From Legionella antarctica (GTDB taxonomy: Bacteria; Pseudomonadota; Gammaproteobacteria; Legionellales; Legionellaceae), in NCBI RefSeq assembly GCF_011764505.1, contig NZ_AP022839.1, forward strand, positions 2,897,001 through 2,961,000: a stretch of DNA of 64,000 bases, given 5' to 3'. Below the pieces are notes generated by a model. That model was not told where the DNA came from. It saw only the letters and a program-made list of their open reading frames with translations, and did not search any database. Below are positions 8,635 to 17,486 of this stretch, piece by piece. Numbering within the stretch: position 1 is the first letter of the stretch; every line of letters starts with the position of its first letter. Both the position numbers and the translations under genes were made by a program.

Positions 8635-9597
8635 ATGTTTGAAAACCTTTCTAATTATCAACCAGCTAAACCCTCACTTTGGCAAGGTCGAAAAGACAGC
8701 TTCAATGCAGAACGATTTTTTCAAAAAATGACGTTTATTCAACATCAAAATGAACTGATCACTGAGGATAAAAAAACTGTTCTTCTTGGATTTGCCAGCG
8801 ATGCCGGGGTCATCCGTAATCAGGGGAGAGCTGGCGCAAAACTGGGCCCTGATCAATTAAAAATCCAGCTGGCAAAATTACCCTGCCCTATGGAAGGACC
8901 CTATCTTGACCTGGGCAATATAATTTGTGAGGCAGATGATGCTCTCGAATCAGCCCAACATCAATTCGCTGAGTTAATTAAATTTTGTCATCAGCACGGC
9001 CATAAAACTATTGCTTTTGGAGGAGGACACGAAATAGCCTGGGGTCACTATCAAGGATTAACTCCCCACTATTCCAAACTAGGTATTATTAATTTTGATG
9101 CCCATTTTGATTTACGCCCTTATCATAAAGGTCAGCCAGGCACATCAGGAACTCCTTTTTCCCAAATTGCCACTTTTTGTGACGAACGTCATTTATCATT
9201 TGATTATTGTTGTATTGGTATTCAAAAATTTGGCAATACACCCACCTTGTTTCAACGAGCTAATGATCTTAATGTTAACTATCTGTTTGCTGAAGATCTC
9301 TATGCCCAAAGCCAGGCCTGGCAAATTGCATTCCTTGATGATTTTATGTTAAATCTGGATCATATTTATCTGACAATTTGTCTTGATGTTTTAGCTGAGT
9401 GCTTCGCTCCGGGAGTTAGTGCCCCTCAGACTATGGGTCTTACTCCATGGCAAATCCTGCCCCTGTTGAAATACATCATCCAAAGTGGCAAAGTAGTCAG
9501 TTTAGATATTGCTGAACTTTCACCGCCTCTAGACCAGGATCAAAAAACTGCTAGACTAGCGGCTCTTATTATCGCAGAATTGTTAGATACTAATTAA
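8635..9597 (+). CDS. hutG: Formimidoylglutamase, arginase/ureohydrolase family
   Basis: HutG hydrolyses N-formimidoyl-L-glutamate to glutamate and formamide, completing histidine degradation. The 320-residue sequence has the ureohydrolase manganese motifs: AFGGGHEIAWGHYQGL, IINFDAHFDLRPY, and CLDVLAECFAPGVSAPQTMG. In the last, the first Asp of the usual Asp-x-Asp pair is Cys; I believe some HutG proteins share this, but it should be compared. The start is supported by AGGAG seven bases upstream. The gene is divergent from the SDR-hutI operon across a 142-bp spacer. The spacer contains CTTGTATTATAAAT, a possible regulator half-site or promoter element. Confidence 0.9.
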   Translation: MFENLSNYQPAKPSLWQGRKDSFNAERFFQKMTFIQHQNELITEDKKTVLLGFASDAGVIRNQGRAGAKLGPDQLKIQLAKLPCPMEGPYLDLGNIICEADDALESAQHQFAELIKFCHQHGHKTIAFGGGHEIAWGHYQGLTPHYSKLGIINFDAHFDLRPYHKGQPGTSGTPFSQIATFCDERHLSFDYCCIGIQKFGNTPTLFQRANDLNVNYLFAEDLYAQSQAWQIAFLDDFMLNLDHIYLTICLDVLAECFAPGVSAPQTMGLTPWQILPLLKYIIQSGKVVSLDIAELSPPLDQDQKTARLAALIIAELLDTN

Positions 9598-9609
9598 GGA
9601 GTGTATTTC

Positions 9610-10578
9610 ATGAGGAAAACCATGCTGTGGGGCGCTTTATTGACTTTAACCTGTACTCAGGTACAAGCTGTTGCCACGACACAACCTACTCAGTCACAAA
9701 CTCCAGGTTCCCCTGCGACATCAGTGACTACCAACCCAAGCACTCAAGAGCCGGTTGTTATCCAAACAAACCCTGACACGCAACCTGTTCAGGGAAACGA
9801 ACAGGGCCAACCTCAAGTAGTTCAACCCAGTCAAAACATACAAAACCCGCAACAAACTCAGCCGGTACAGCAAACACCATCTGTAGAAGCACCGACAACA
9901 GTACAACAACCCGCTGTACAAACCCCAGCAGCACAAGCCCCGACTATAGAGCCCCAAGCTCAGCCAGCTCCAGTCATCGATTGCGACTATAAAATTCCGG
10001 CAAACATCAAAACCGTGGAACAGTCTTTGGTTATAAGCTGGTCGGAAAAAGCAGTAACTCAGGCTTTTGATTTTGATCCGGCTACTTTAGACACCCAAAT
10101 GCAAAAGCTAAAAGCCTGCTTTACCGATCAGGGGTGGACAGGTTTTAGTTCAGCATTAGAAAAATCAGGTAATTTAGAGGCTATTAAAACCCAGAAATTA
10201 ACCGTGAGCAGCCAGCTTGATGGACAACCTCAAGTTACGGAAGCTAAGGATAATCAGTGGAAAATTACCCTGCCTTTACAAGTCGTTTATCAAAACGCTA
10301 AAGAGAAAGTTACTCAATTACTTAGCGTTAATTTAACTGTTAGTCGTAAAATAACAGGTGATCTGGGAATTGCACAGATGATTGCTACCCCACGTACTGC
10401 CACTACGATACAACAGCCCGATACATCTACATCGCCAAATGCTGGAACGAGTAACGTAACCACGCCTGCTAATACAACGACACCAACTAACACGACTTCC
10501 CCCCAACCCGCCGAAACTCCGGTAACCAACCAACCGGCCAGTAATTTCCCCACGACTAATCCTGGCGCGACTCAATAG
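9610..10578 (+). CDS. IcmL/DotI-like secreted protein with low-complexity arms
   Basis: A 322-residue protein with a signal peptide (MRKTMLWGALLTLTCTQVQA). A ~100-residue Pro/Gln/Thr-rich stretch follows, then a folded core, then a second Thr/Pro/Asn-rich tail. The core (about residues 125-255) resembles the periplasmic domain of IcmL/DotI, the type IVB secretion component: ISWSEKAVTQAFDFDPATLD, CFTDQGWTGFSSALEKSGN, KLTVSSQLDGQPQV and WKITLPLQVVYQNAKEKVTQ. Unlike true IcmL it has a cleavable signal rather than a membrane anchor and carries the low-complexity arms. The start at ATG 9610 uses AAGGAG at 9596-9601. It lies 12 bp after hutG. Legionella encode several stand-alone IcmL-like paralogues of unknown role. 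Confidence 0.75.
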   Translation: MRKTMLWGALLTLTCTQVQAVATTQPTQSQTPGSPATSVTTNPSTQEPVVIQTNPDTQPVQGNEQGQPQVVQPSQNIQNPQQTQPVQQTPSVEAPTTVQQPAVQTPAAQAPTIEPQAQPAPVIDCDYKIPANIKTVEQSLVISWSEKAVTQAFDFDPATLDTQMQKLKACFTDQGWTGFSSALEKSGNLEAIKTQKLTVSSQLDGQPQVTEAKDNQWKITLPLQVVYQNAKEKVTQLLSVNLTVSRKITGDLGIAQMIATPRTATTIQQPDTSTSPNAGTSNVTTPANTTTPTNTTSPQPAETPVTNQPASNFPTTNPGATQ

Positions 10579-10593
10579 CTTAAACAGGGAAAT

Positions 10594-10620
10594 GCAGCAT
10601 CCCGTATTACTGGATGCTGC
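10594..10620. other. Hairpin between the IcmL-like and FadL-like genes
   Basis: GCAGCATCC (10594-10602) pairs perfectly with GGATGCTGC (10612-10620) across a 9-nt loop, 16 bp after the IcmL-like stop and 18 bp before the porin start. No T-run follows, so it may be an mRNA-stabilising or attenuating stem rather than an intrinsic terminator. Confidence 0.5.
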
Positions 10621-10638
10621 TCAAATATAGGGAAAATC

Positions 10639-11811
10639 ATGCGCACACAATTCATGGGTTTATTATGCATGTTGGCTTTAAATGCACATGCAAACGTGAT
10701 CCAGTATTTTGCGGGAATAAGTTATAACAATCCCTCAGAGTTGTTTAAAGTAAAAAACGACCTGTTCCTTATTGGTAGCACTGGTTCATATGCTGATTTA
10801 AAATTTACAGGAAGTGTTTTAAATTTCAATACATTGCAATACGATTCAGGAACTAATCATTCACAAACCTATACGCCATTACCCTACGGTAGATTAGCCA
10901 AACGATTTAATGAAAAAATTGTATTTGCTTTGGATGTTACTCAACCGTTCAATTCTAACTTAAACTGGGGTAATCATGCATTCACTCGCTATGCGAATAC
11001 CCAAAATTATCTGACCGATGTTGATGTCAGTCCCAAAATTTCCTACGCTTTAAGTCAAAAATGGAAAATTGGTGGTGGCTTGAATTTTAATTTTTTAGCA
11101 AATAATGAAGTGAATTTTGCGGTTCCAACAGGTCAATTCACTTCAGATATTCTTACTAATCCAACCTCCAGTTTCGGCTTAGGGTTTAACCTGGGTGCAA
11201 CCTACATTATAAATAAAACCAACTTTCTTGGTCTTACCTATTACTCGAGAATTCGACAGAACACCAAAGGAACGAGTACTCTTGGCCCATTAGTCAATCC
11301 TAACCTGGAATTCAGTTTCTTCATGCCAACCACGATAGTTGCAAATTACGTTCATATCTTCAGCCCTGAATGGCTGATTAGTGTGTCAGGATATCGCTCT
11401 GACTGGAGCGTCAATCAGCAAGTACGGCTTTATAATACTGCGGTTCCTCCTCCAATGAGTAATTTTGTTTTTGACATGCATTTTGGTAACTCCTATGCCT
11501 TTATTGCTGCAGTACGTAAGCAAGTGAACGAACAATTAGGGTTAACCTTAGTAGGGATGAGAGATGGGGGCCCGGAAAAAGATAATTTAAGAACGATTAC
11601 GTTTCCTTCCTATGCACAATACTTCATAGGTCTTTCAGGAGATTATCATTTTAATAAAAGTACATCCATTGAACTGTTATGTGGGCATCTTATCTCACAT
11701 CCCAGCATTCAAAATCGGGTAGTTGTTACTAATACGTCTATTCCGTTTACAACTGGTAAAGTAAATATTAATGTAGAAGTTGTCGATCTAAAACTAAAAA
11801 TAGAGGCCTAA
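10639..11811 (+). CDS. FadL/OmpP1-like outer-membrane transport protein
   Basis: A 390-residue outer-membrane beta-barrel protein. A signal peptide (about residues 1-18, ending NAHA) is followed by an N-terminal hatch-like region with NNPSELFKVKNDLFLIGSTG. Many alternating amphipathic strands follow (KISYALSQKWKIGGGLNFNF, FGLGFNLGATYIINKTNFLG) and a C-terminal strand ends LKLKIEA. This layout fits the FadL family, which passes long-chain fatty acids or other hydrophobic compounds across the outer membrane. The conserved FadL NPA motif is only loosely matched by NNPSEL, so substrate assignment is weak. RBS AGGGA precedes the ATG. Confidence 0.7.
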   Translation: MRTQFMGLLCMLALNAHANVIQYFAGISYNNPSELFKVKNDLFLIGSTGSYADLKFTGSVLNFNTLQYDSGTNHSQTYTPLPYGRLAKRFNEKIVFALDVTQPFNSNLNWGNHAFTRYANTQNYLTDVDVSPKISYALSQKWKIGGGLNFNFLANNEVNFAVPTGQFTSDILTNPTSSFGLGFNLGATYIINKTNFLGLTYYSRIRQNTKGTSTLGPLVNPNLEFSFFMPTTIVANYVHIFSPEWLISVSGYRSDWSVNQQVRLYNTAVPPPMSNFVFDMHFGNSYAFIAAVRKQVNEQLGLTLVGMRDGGPEKDNLRTITFPSYAQYFIGLSGDYHFNKSTSIELLCGHLISHPSIQNRVVVTNTSIPFTTGKVNINVEVVDLKLKIEA

Positions 11812-11869
11812 AGCAAGGAGTGGTCGACACCAATATGTGATCTGAATAAGAAGCACTTGTGCATTAAAA

Positions 11870-12013
11870 AATCCTCTGGATAGGACGCAGAAAGCGCTGT
11901 TTAGGCAGTTTAATTTTTTGAGGATCGTTCCCGGCCAACCTGGGGCCTGATAAGTATCGCTTGGGATATTGCCCTCAGGTTAAGGCGGAAACCTTAACCT
12001 AGCGCTTCAAGAA
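11870..12013. ncRNA. Structured intergenic segment, candidate RNA
   Basis: The 202-bp gap between the porin gene and the L,D-transpeptidase gene is GC-richer than its surroundings and rich in complementary arms. AAGCGCT near 11893 pairs with AGCGCTT near 12001; CCTGGGGC near 11939 pairs with GCCCTCAGG near 11971; and AGGTTAAGG (11977-11985) pairs perfectly with CCTTAACCT (11992-12000). The last two stems overlap by 3 nt, so they may be alternative folds. No ORF fits. I see only faint resemblance to 6S RNA and assign no family or strand. Confidence 0.35.
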
Positions 12014-12619
12014 TTAACGTTGGGCCACAACTGGTTTACTTACTCCATTTTGATCAGGATAAGCCAATATTATTACTTTAGTACCCACCCGAAGAAACTC
12101 CTCATTAAGCCATTTGGCAGCACTGGGGAGAATGCGTACACAACCATGACTTGATGGATGATCAGGAACTTCATAAGCAGCATGAATGGTAAATCCTCGG
12201 TAGAAATACATGCAATAAGGCATTTTCGCTCCGCCTTTAGTGTCTACAGGATACTCCCCGGAACGACATTCTGCTCCACGCTTGTTATAAATTCGAAAAG
12301 TACCTGTTATAGTCCGGCACGATTGAGTTGAGTTTCCCTCACAAAAATCCACTCCTGCAGACCCGCTTCCTGTCAAAACCCGCTTACCCTCTTCATCATA
12401 GGCAGCCCATGCAGAAGCTTTAGGATCGAAAATAAATTGCCTTTCTCCCGGCGCTTTAATCTGCATTGGGAAGTATTCACGTCCTCTTTTATCTCTTAAA
12501 TAATGAGTTGTTCTATGTACGTAACCAGCATCATCAGTAATTAAAGTAGATTCATCGAATTCAACGCATGAAGTTAAACCGAGACAAAGCAATAAAGCCA
12601 CCCCAAACAACTTGTTCAT
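12014..12619 (-). CDS. L,D-transpeptidase (YkuD domain) lipoprotein
   Basis: A 201-residue exported enzyme expected to act on peptidoglycan in the periplasm, making 3-3 cross-links or attaching proteins. A lipoprotein signal ends LGLTSC, so Cys18 is the likely lipidated residue. The YkuD core is in the C-terminal half: FYRGFTIHAAYEVPDHPSSH followed by GCVRI, where the HxxSHGCVR pattern contains the catalytic Cys. The segment FRIYNKRGAECRSGEYPV before it matches the usual strand order. It lies downstream of ettA on the same strand, but a terminator at 12641-12689 separates them, so it probably has its own promoter. Confidence 0.85.
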   Translation of the reverse strand: MNKLFGVALLLCLGLTSCVEFDESTLITDDAGYVHRTTHYLRDKRGREYFPMQIKAPGERQFIFDPKASAWAAYDEEGKRVLTGSGSAGVDFCEGNSTQSCRTITGTFRIYNKRGAECRSGEYPVDTKGGAKMPYCMYFYRGFTIHAAYEVPDHPSSHGCVRILPSAAKWLNEEFLRVGTKVIILAYPDQNGVSKPVVAQR

Positions 12620-12640
12620 TTAAGTATTATCTCCACAAAC

Positions 12641-12689
12641 AAAAAAATCACCCTTCAAATCTGATTTAAGTTTTGGAGGGTGTGATTTT
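12641..12689 (-). terminator. Intrinsic terminator after ettA
   Basis: On the minus strand AAATCACACCCTCC pairs with GGGTGATTTTTTT across an A/T-rich loop, giving a stem followed by seven T. It sits 10 bp past the ettA stop. Confidence 0.7.
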
Positions 12690-12699
12690 AAATAATTAT

Positions 12700-14373
12700 C
12701 TAATCCTTTAGTCGTCGATATTTGATCCGCGATGGTTTATTAGCTTCATCACCTAAGCGGCGCTTCCTATCCTCTTCATAATCACTGTAATTTCCTTCAA
12801 AAAAGGTGATTTGTGAATCGCCTTCAAAAGCCATTAAGTGAGTACAAATACGGTCTAAAAACCACCTGTCATGAGAGATTACAATCGCACAACCAGGGAA
12901 GTTTAGAATAGCATCTTCCAAGGCACGTAAGGTCTCTACGTCTAAATCATTACTGGGTTCGTCAAGTAATAAGACGTTGCCACCACTTTTTAGTAGTTTT
13001 GCCAAATGGACTCGATTACGCTCCCCTCCAGAGAGTTGCGACATTTTCTTTTGTTGATCCGTACCTTTAAAATTAAATCGCCCAACATATGCTCGAGACG
13101 GCATTTGAAAACTGCCTACTTGCATGATGTCGTGACCATCAGAAATTTCCTGCCAAACTGAATTGTTCGCATCCAGATTATCACGCATCTGATCTACATA
13201 GGCTAATTTGACTGTATCTCCAATACGAATAACCCCGTTATCGGGCTCTTCTTGACCTGTAATCATTTTTAAAAAAGTCGACTTACCAGCACCATTAGGG
13301 CCAATAATCCCCAGTACACCACCTTTTGGTAACTTAAAATCCAGATTATCAATTAGAATTCGGTCACCGAACGATTTACAAATTTTTTCACCTTCAAGCA
13401 CCAGATCTCCCAAGCGCTCTCCTGGGGGTATATAAATTTCATTGGTTTCATTACGCTTTTGGAACTCCTTGGAGTTCATCTCTTCAAAGCGAGCTAATCG
13501 TGCTTTATTTTTTGCATGTCGCCCTTTAGGTGAGGTACGGACCCATTCTAGCTCTGCTTTGATGGAACGCTGATGGGAGTCTTCCTGTTTTTTCTCCATG
13601 CTCAAACGCTCTTCTTTTTGCTCCAGCCAAGCAGTGTAATTGCCTTTATAGGGAAAGCCTTCACCTCTGTCCAATTCTAAAATCCATTCAGCAGCATTAT
13701 CCAGAAAATATCGATCATGCGTAATGGCTACTACTGTGCCTGGAAATCCTTCCAGAAAATGCTCTAACCAGGCAACACTTTCTGCATCCAAATGGTTAGT
13801 TGGCTCATCGAGTAATAACATGTCAGGATTGGAAAGTAATAAGCGACACAAAGCAACACGTCGACGCTCCCCTCCTGATAATTTACCAACAAGAGCATCC
13901 CATTCTGGTAATCTTAGTGCATCTGCAGCAACTTCCAATTTTCTATCCAGATCCCAGCCACCGCCAGCTTCAATTTCATTTTGCAATTCACCTTGCTCCG
14001 CAAGCAAGGTATTCATTTCATCATCACTCATTGGTTCTGCAAAGCGCATACTAATTGCATCAAAACGGGCTAATTTGTCTTTCATTTCCACCACGCCCTC
14101 CTCAACTACCTCGCGGACTGTTTTTTCCAGATCCACTTCAGGCTCTTGGGCGAGATAACCTATTTTAATTCCAGGCTGAGGTCTTGCTTCCCCATCAAAA
14201 TGAGTGTCAACTCCCGCCATGATACGTAATAAAGTTGACTTTCCTGAACCATTTAAACCTAAAACCCCAATTTTAGCTCCAGGATAAAAACTTAATGAAA
14301 TGTCCTTTAAAATAAATCGTTGATTTTCAACAATCTTGCTCACCCGATTCATCGTGAAAATATATTGTGCCAT
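12700..14373 (-). CDS. ettA: Energy-dependent translational throttle protein, ABC-F family
   Basis: EttA is a cytoplasmic ABC-F ATPase that binds the ribosomal E site and gates the first elongation cycle according to ATP/ADP level. The protein has two nucleotide-binding domains: Walker A GLNGSGKSTLL and GPNGAGKSTFL, signatures LSGGERRRVALCRLL and LSGGERNRVHLAKLL, and Walker B MLLLDEPTNHLD and VLLLDEPSNDLD. The arm and linker between the domains contain MEKKQEDSHQRSIKAELEWV. Start ATG 14373 gives MAQYIFTMNRVSKIV, the family N-terminus, and has AGAGG upstream; the 12-residue longer frame lacks support. tdh ends 25 bp upstream, so kbl, tdh and ettA may be one transcript. Confidence 0.95.
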   Translation of the reverse strand: MAQYIFTMNRVSKIVENQRFILKDISLSFYPGAKIGVLGLNGSGKSTLLRIMAGVDTHFDGEARPQPGIKIGYLAQEPEVDLEKTVREVVEEGVVEMKDKLARFDAISMRFAEPMSDDEMNTLLAEQGELQNEIEAGGGWDLDRKLEVAADALRLPEWDALVGKLSGGERRRVALCRLLLSNPDMLLLDEPTNHLDAESVAWLEHFLEGFPGTVVAITHDRYFLDNAAEWILELDRGEGFPYKGNYTAWLEQKEERLSMEKKQEDSHQRSIKAELEWVRTSPKGRHAKNKARLARFEEMNSKEFQKRNETNEIYIPPGERLGDLVLEGEKICKSFGDRILIDNLDFKLPKGGVLGIIGPNGAGKSTFLKMITGQEEPDNGVIRIGDTVKLAYVDQMRDNLDANNSVWQEISDGHDIMQVGSFQMPSRAYVGRFNFKGTDQQKKMSQLSGGERNRVHLAKLLKSGGNVLLLDEPSNDLDVETLRALEDAILNFPGCAIVISHDRWFLDRICTHLMAFEGDSQITFFEGNYSDYEEDRKRRLGDEANKPSRIKYRRLKD

Positions 14374-14398
14374 AAATATTCTACCTCTTAAAAAACTG

Positions 14399-15421
14399 CT
14401 ACCAATCAAGTATTACTTTTCCAGATTGACCCGATGCCATAATTTTGAATGCCTCTTGAAAATCATCTACCGGAAAATGATGCGTTATGACTGGCTCAAT
14501 ATTCAGACCGCTTTGGATCATGGCAATCATTTTATACCAGGTTTCAAACATTTCCCTACCATAGATCCCTTTAATAACCAGTCCCTTAAAAATAACCTGA
14601 TTCCAGTCTATGGCTGTTTCATTAGGCGGAATACCCAGCATGGCAACATGGCCGCCATGATTCATGGCTTTCATTAAATCATTCAAAGCCGTTGGATTTC
14701 CTGACATTTCCAAACCAATGTCAAAACCTTCTAACATACCTAGTTCGGTAGCAACATCACTTAATTTTTCATGTCTGACATCGACAGCTTTAGTGACTCC
14801 CATTTTTCTGGCTAATTCCAGACGGGTCTCATTGACATCAGTAATCACTACATGTCGTGCTCCTATGTGTCTCACAATAGCAGCGGCCATAATTCCGATG
14901 GGGCCTGCGCCTGTAATTAACACATCTTCTCCGACCACATCAAATGCAAGGGCACAATGAGTGGCATTACCTAACGGGTCAAAAATTGAAGCCTGATCTC
15001 CGGTAATATTATCGGGAAGGACAATAACATTCGATGCAGGAAGAACCAAATATTCGGCAAAACAACCGGGTCTATTCACACCAACACCCTGAGTATTGCG
15101 ACATAAATGGCGTTTTCCAGCACGGCAATTACGACAAAATCCGCAGGTTATATGCCCTTCCCCAGAAACCTTTTGGCCAACTTTTAATCCTTGCACTTCC
15201 TGACCAATTTCTACAATTTCCCCATAAAACTCGTGTCCTACCGTCATAGGAACCGGAATAGTAGCCTGAGCCCATTCATCCCAGGTATAGATATGGATAT
15301 CAGTACCGCAAATTGCTGTTTTTTTTATTTTAATTAAGACATCGTTTACGCCGCACTCAGGAACAGGTACATCATGCATCCAAATTCCAGGTTCTCTTTT
15401 TGCTTTGACTAATGATTTCAT
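14399..15421 (-). CDS. tdh: L-threonine 3-dehydrogenase
   Basis: Tdh oxidises L-threonine with NAD+ to 2-amino-3-ketobutyrate, which Kbl then cleaves. It is a 340-residue zinc medium-chain dehydrogenase. Catalytic zinc residues are in [14 protein letters not shown] and [12 protein letters not shown]; the structural zinc cysteines in [15 protein letters not shown]; and the Rossmann motif in [14 protein letters not shown]. The C-terminal [20 protein letters not shown] is typical. I start at ATG 15421 ([12 protein letters not shown]), with GAGGAA upstream; the frame upstream is open but not family-like. kbl ends 31 bp before it, giving the classic kbl-tdh order. Confidence 0.95.
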   Translation of the reverse strand: MKSLVKAKREPGIWMHDVPVPECGVNDVLIKIKKTAICGTDIHIYTWDEWAQATIPVPMTVGHEFYGEIVEIGQEVQGLKVGQKVSGEGHITCGFCRNCRAGKRHLCRNTQGVGVNRPGCFAEYLVLPASNVIVLPDNITGDQASIFDPLGNATHCALAFDVVGEDVLITGAGPIGIMAAAIVRHIGARHVVITDVNETRLELARKMGVTKAVDVRHEKLSDVATELGMLEGFDIGLEMSGNPTALNDLMKAMNHGGHVAMLGIPPNETAIDWNQVIFKGLVIKGIYGREMFETWYKMIAMIQSGLNIEPVITHHFPVDDFQEAFKIMASGQSGKVILDW

Positions 15422-15452
15422 GTCGTTCCTCAATAATAGATCGCTGATGCAG

Positions 15453-16637
15453 TTATATAGCTGAAAATTCTTTACCCGCCGTTTCAAATGCCTGTAGTGC
15501 TTGATCTAGATGATGTACCTCAAGAGCCGCTGACATTTGGGTTCGAATACGAGCCAGTCCTTTAGGTACTACAGGGTACGAAAAACCAACCGCATAGATA
15601 CCTAACTCTAATAAGCGATTAGAGATGCGTCCAGCTAGACTGGCATCTCCCAACATTACAGGAATGATTGGGTGTTCACCCGGAATTAGCTTGAAACCTA
15701 ATCGAGTCATTCCTTCGCGAAAATAACGGCTATTACTCTTCAATTTTTCAGCCAAACTATTACTTTTGCTCAAATTATCCAAGACCGCACAGGAGGTATG
15801 AGCAATAACTGGAGCCAAGGTATTAGAAAATAAATAAGGCCGGGATCGCTGACGCAACCATTCAACAATGACACTATTTGCCGCGGTATATCCACCGGAC
15901 GCTCCACCTAAAGCCTTACCCAGAGTGCCTGTAATGATATCAATCCGGTCGCTCACCCCAAAATACTCTGGGGTTCCTCGGCCAGTTTTTCCCATAAAAC
16001 CAACAGCATGTGAGTCATCTACCATGACCATAGCATCGTATTTATCAGCTAATTCACAAATAGCAGGAAGATTCGCTAAAATACCATCCATAGAAAAAAC
16101 ACCATCGGTGGCAATCAGACGAAAACGAGCATTTTTGGCAGCGATTAATTGCTCTTCCAATGCCTTCATATCATTATTGGCATATCGGTATCGCGCGGCC
16201 TTACATAATCTGACTCCATCAATAATACTGGCATGATTTAATGCATCACTGATAATGGCATCTTCTTCACTTAGCAGGGTTTCAAAAAGACCTGTATTAG
16301 CATCGAAACAGGAAGAATAGAGTATTGTATCTTCTTTAGTTAAAAACTGGCTGATTTTTTTTTCAAGCTGCTTATGAGGTGTTTGGGTTCCGCAAATAAA
16401 TCGAACAGAGGCCATACCATAACCATACAGATCCAGAGCTTTCTTTCCTTCGGCTATTAGTTGTGGATCATTGGCTAAACCTAAATAGTTGTTTGCACAA
16501 AGATTAATCACCTGTTTATCATTGACCATTACATCTGCTTGTTGCTTACTGGAAATGATTCGCTCTGATTTAAATAATCCTTCATCCTTGAGTGTTTCCA
16601 GTTCAGTTTGCAAAAAATTAATGAATCGCTCAGGCAC
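15453..16637 (-). CDS. kbl: 2-amino-3-ketobutyrate CoA ligase (glycine C-acetyltransferase)
   Basis: Kbl is a PLP enzyme of the alpha-oxoamine synthase family that cleaves 2-amino-3-ketobutyrate with CoA into glycine and acetyl-CoA. The full 394-residue sequence is present: [15 protein letters not shown] near the N-terminus, [33 protein letters not shown], and the PLP lysine in [16 protein letters not shown]. The start codon is GTG at 16637 with AAGGAG eight bases upstream. It is the first gene of the kbl-tdh pair. Amino acids are the main carbon source of Legionella, which fits threonine catabolism. Confidence 0.95.
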   Translation of the reverse strand: MPERFINFLQTELETLKDEGLFKSERIISSKQQADVMVNDKQVINLCANNYLGLANDPQLIAEGKKALDLYGYGMASVRFICGTQTPHKQLEKKISQFLTKEDTILYSSCFDANTGLFETLLSEEDAIISDALNHASIIDGVRLCKAARYRYANNDMKALEEQLIAAKNARFRLIATDGVFSMDGILANLPAICELADKYDAMVMVDDSHAVGFMGKTGRGTPEYFGVSDRIDIITGTLGKALGGASGGYTAANSVIVEWLRQRSRPYLFSNTLAPVIAHTSCAVLDNLSKSNSLAEKLKSNSRYFREGMTRLGFKLIPGEHPIIPVMLGDASLAGRISNRLLELGIYAVGFSYPVVPKGLARIRTQMSAALEVHHLDQALQAFETAGKEFSAI

Positions 16638-16823
16638 TCTACTCTCCTTGGGATATATAAAATTGAAAATAATACCAAATTTTAGACATTGTCACCATGA
16701 AATGCTATTAAGAAAAATCAGAACAATGTATTTTGCAATATTATTCTTAGCGTACGCGCTAAATTCTTGCTAAAATCGAGCCAAAGTTTTAACCTATCAA
16801 CCAAAATTAACTCGGTAGAACAA

Positions 16824-17477
16824 ATGAGCAATCACAGTGCACGCATTAATATGGTCAAACAACAGCTAAGAACAGGCGATGTTTTAAACGAGTCCATCCT
16901 GAATTTATATGATTTAATCCCACGCCATGAATTTGTCCCCGAACATCTGGCCCATTTTGCCTATTCAGACATGCAAATCCCCCTGGCTCACGGCCAGCGT
17001 ATGTTAACCCCCCTTGAGGAGGGAAAAATATTACAGGGACTTGAACTACTTGGAACTGAAACCGTTTTGGAAGTAGGAACCGGCAGTGGATTCTTAACCG
17101 CCATGTTAAGTAAGTTGTGTAAAAAAGTAATTAGCATTGACTATTATCCTGAGTTTACATTAAGTGCTGCTCGTAAATTACAAACCCATCATTGCGATAA
17201 TATAGAATTACACACGGGTGATGCCTGTCGCGGATGGCTGGAAAAAGCGCCCTATGATGTGATGGTCTATACTGGCGCTCTGGAAAAGCTCAACGAAACA
17301 CACAAGCTGCAAATATTGCCAGGTGGAAAATTATTCGCTATAGAAGGTAAATCTCCAGTCATGCAGGCGTTTTTATACAGCTTGGATCACCATGATACCT
17401 GGGAAAAGTCCATGCTTTTTGAAACTGATATCCCCCCCCTTTTGGACCAATTAAAGCCAAAAGAATTTGTATTCTAG
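16824..17477 (+). CDS. Protein-L-isoaspartate O-methyltransferase-like protein
   Basis: A ~217-residue SAM methyltransferase of the Pcm family. It carries MVKQQLRTGDVLNESILNLY and IPRHEFVPEHLAHFAYSD, typical of the Pcm N-terminus, then the SAM loop VLEVGTGSGFLTAMLSKL and the acidic residue after beta-2 in VISIDYYPEF. Pcm normally repairs isoaspartate in aged proteins. Its placement 9 bp ahead of tolC recalls other gammaproteobacteria where a pcm paralogue precedes tolC. ATG 16824 is chosen because it starts the conserved region; an upstream start at 16767 adds 19 unsupported residues. Confidence 0.85.
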   Translation: MSNHSARINMVKQQLRTGDVLNESILNLYDLIPRHEFVPEHLAHFAYSDMQIPLAHGQRMLTPLEEGKILQGLELLGTETVLEVGTGSGFLTAMLSKLCKKVISIDYYPEFTLSAARKLQTHHCDNIELHTGDACRGWLEKAPYDVMVYTGALEKLNETHKLQILPGGKLFAIEGKSPVMQAFLYSLDHHDTWEKSMLFETDIPPLLDQLKPKEFVF

Positions 17478-17486
17478 GAAGTTTTA

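Noticed and set aside
13724-14158. Long antisense ORFs opposite ettA, groEL, kbl and other genes
   Set aside because: They mirror the codon structure of the conserved gene on the other strand, lack ribosome sites and show no protein family features.
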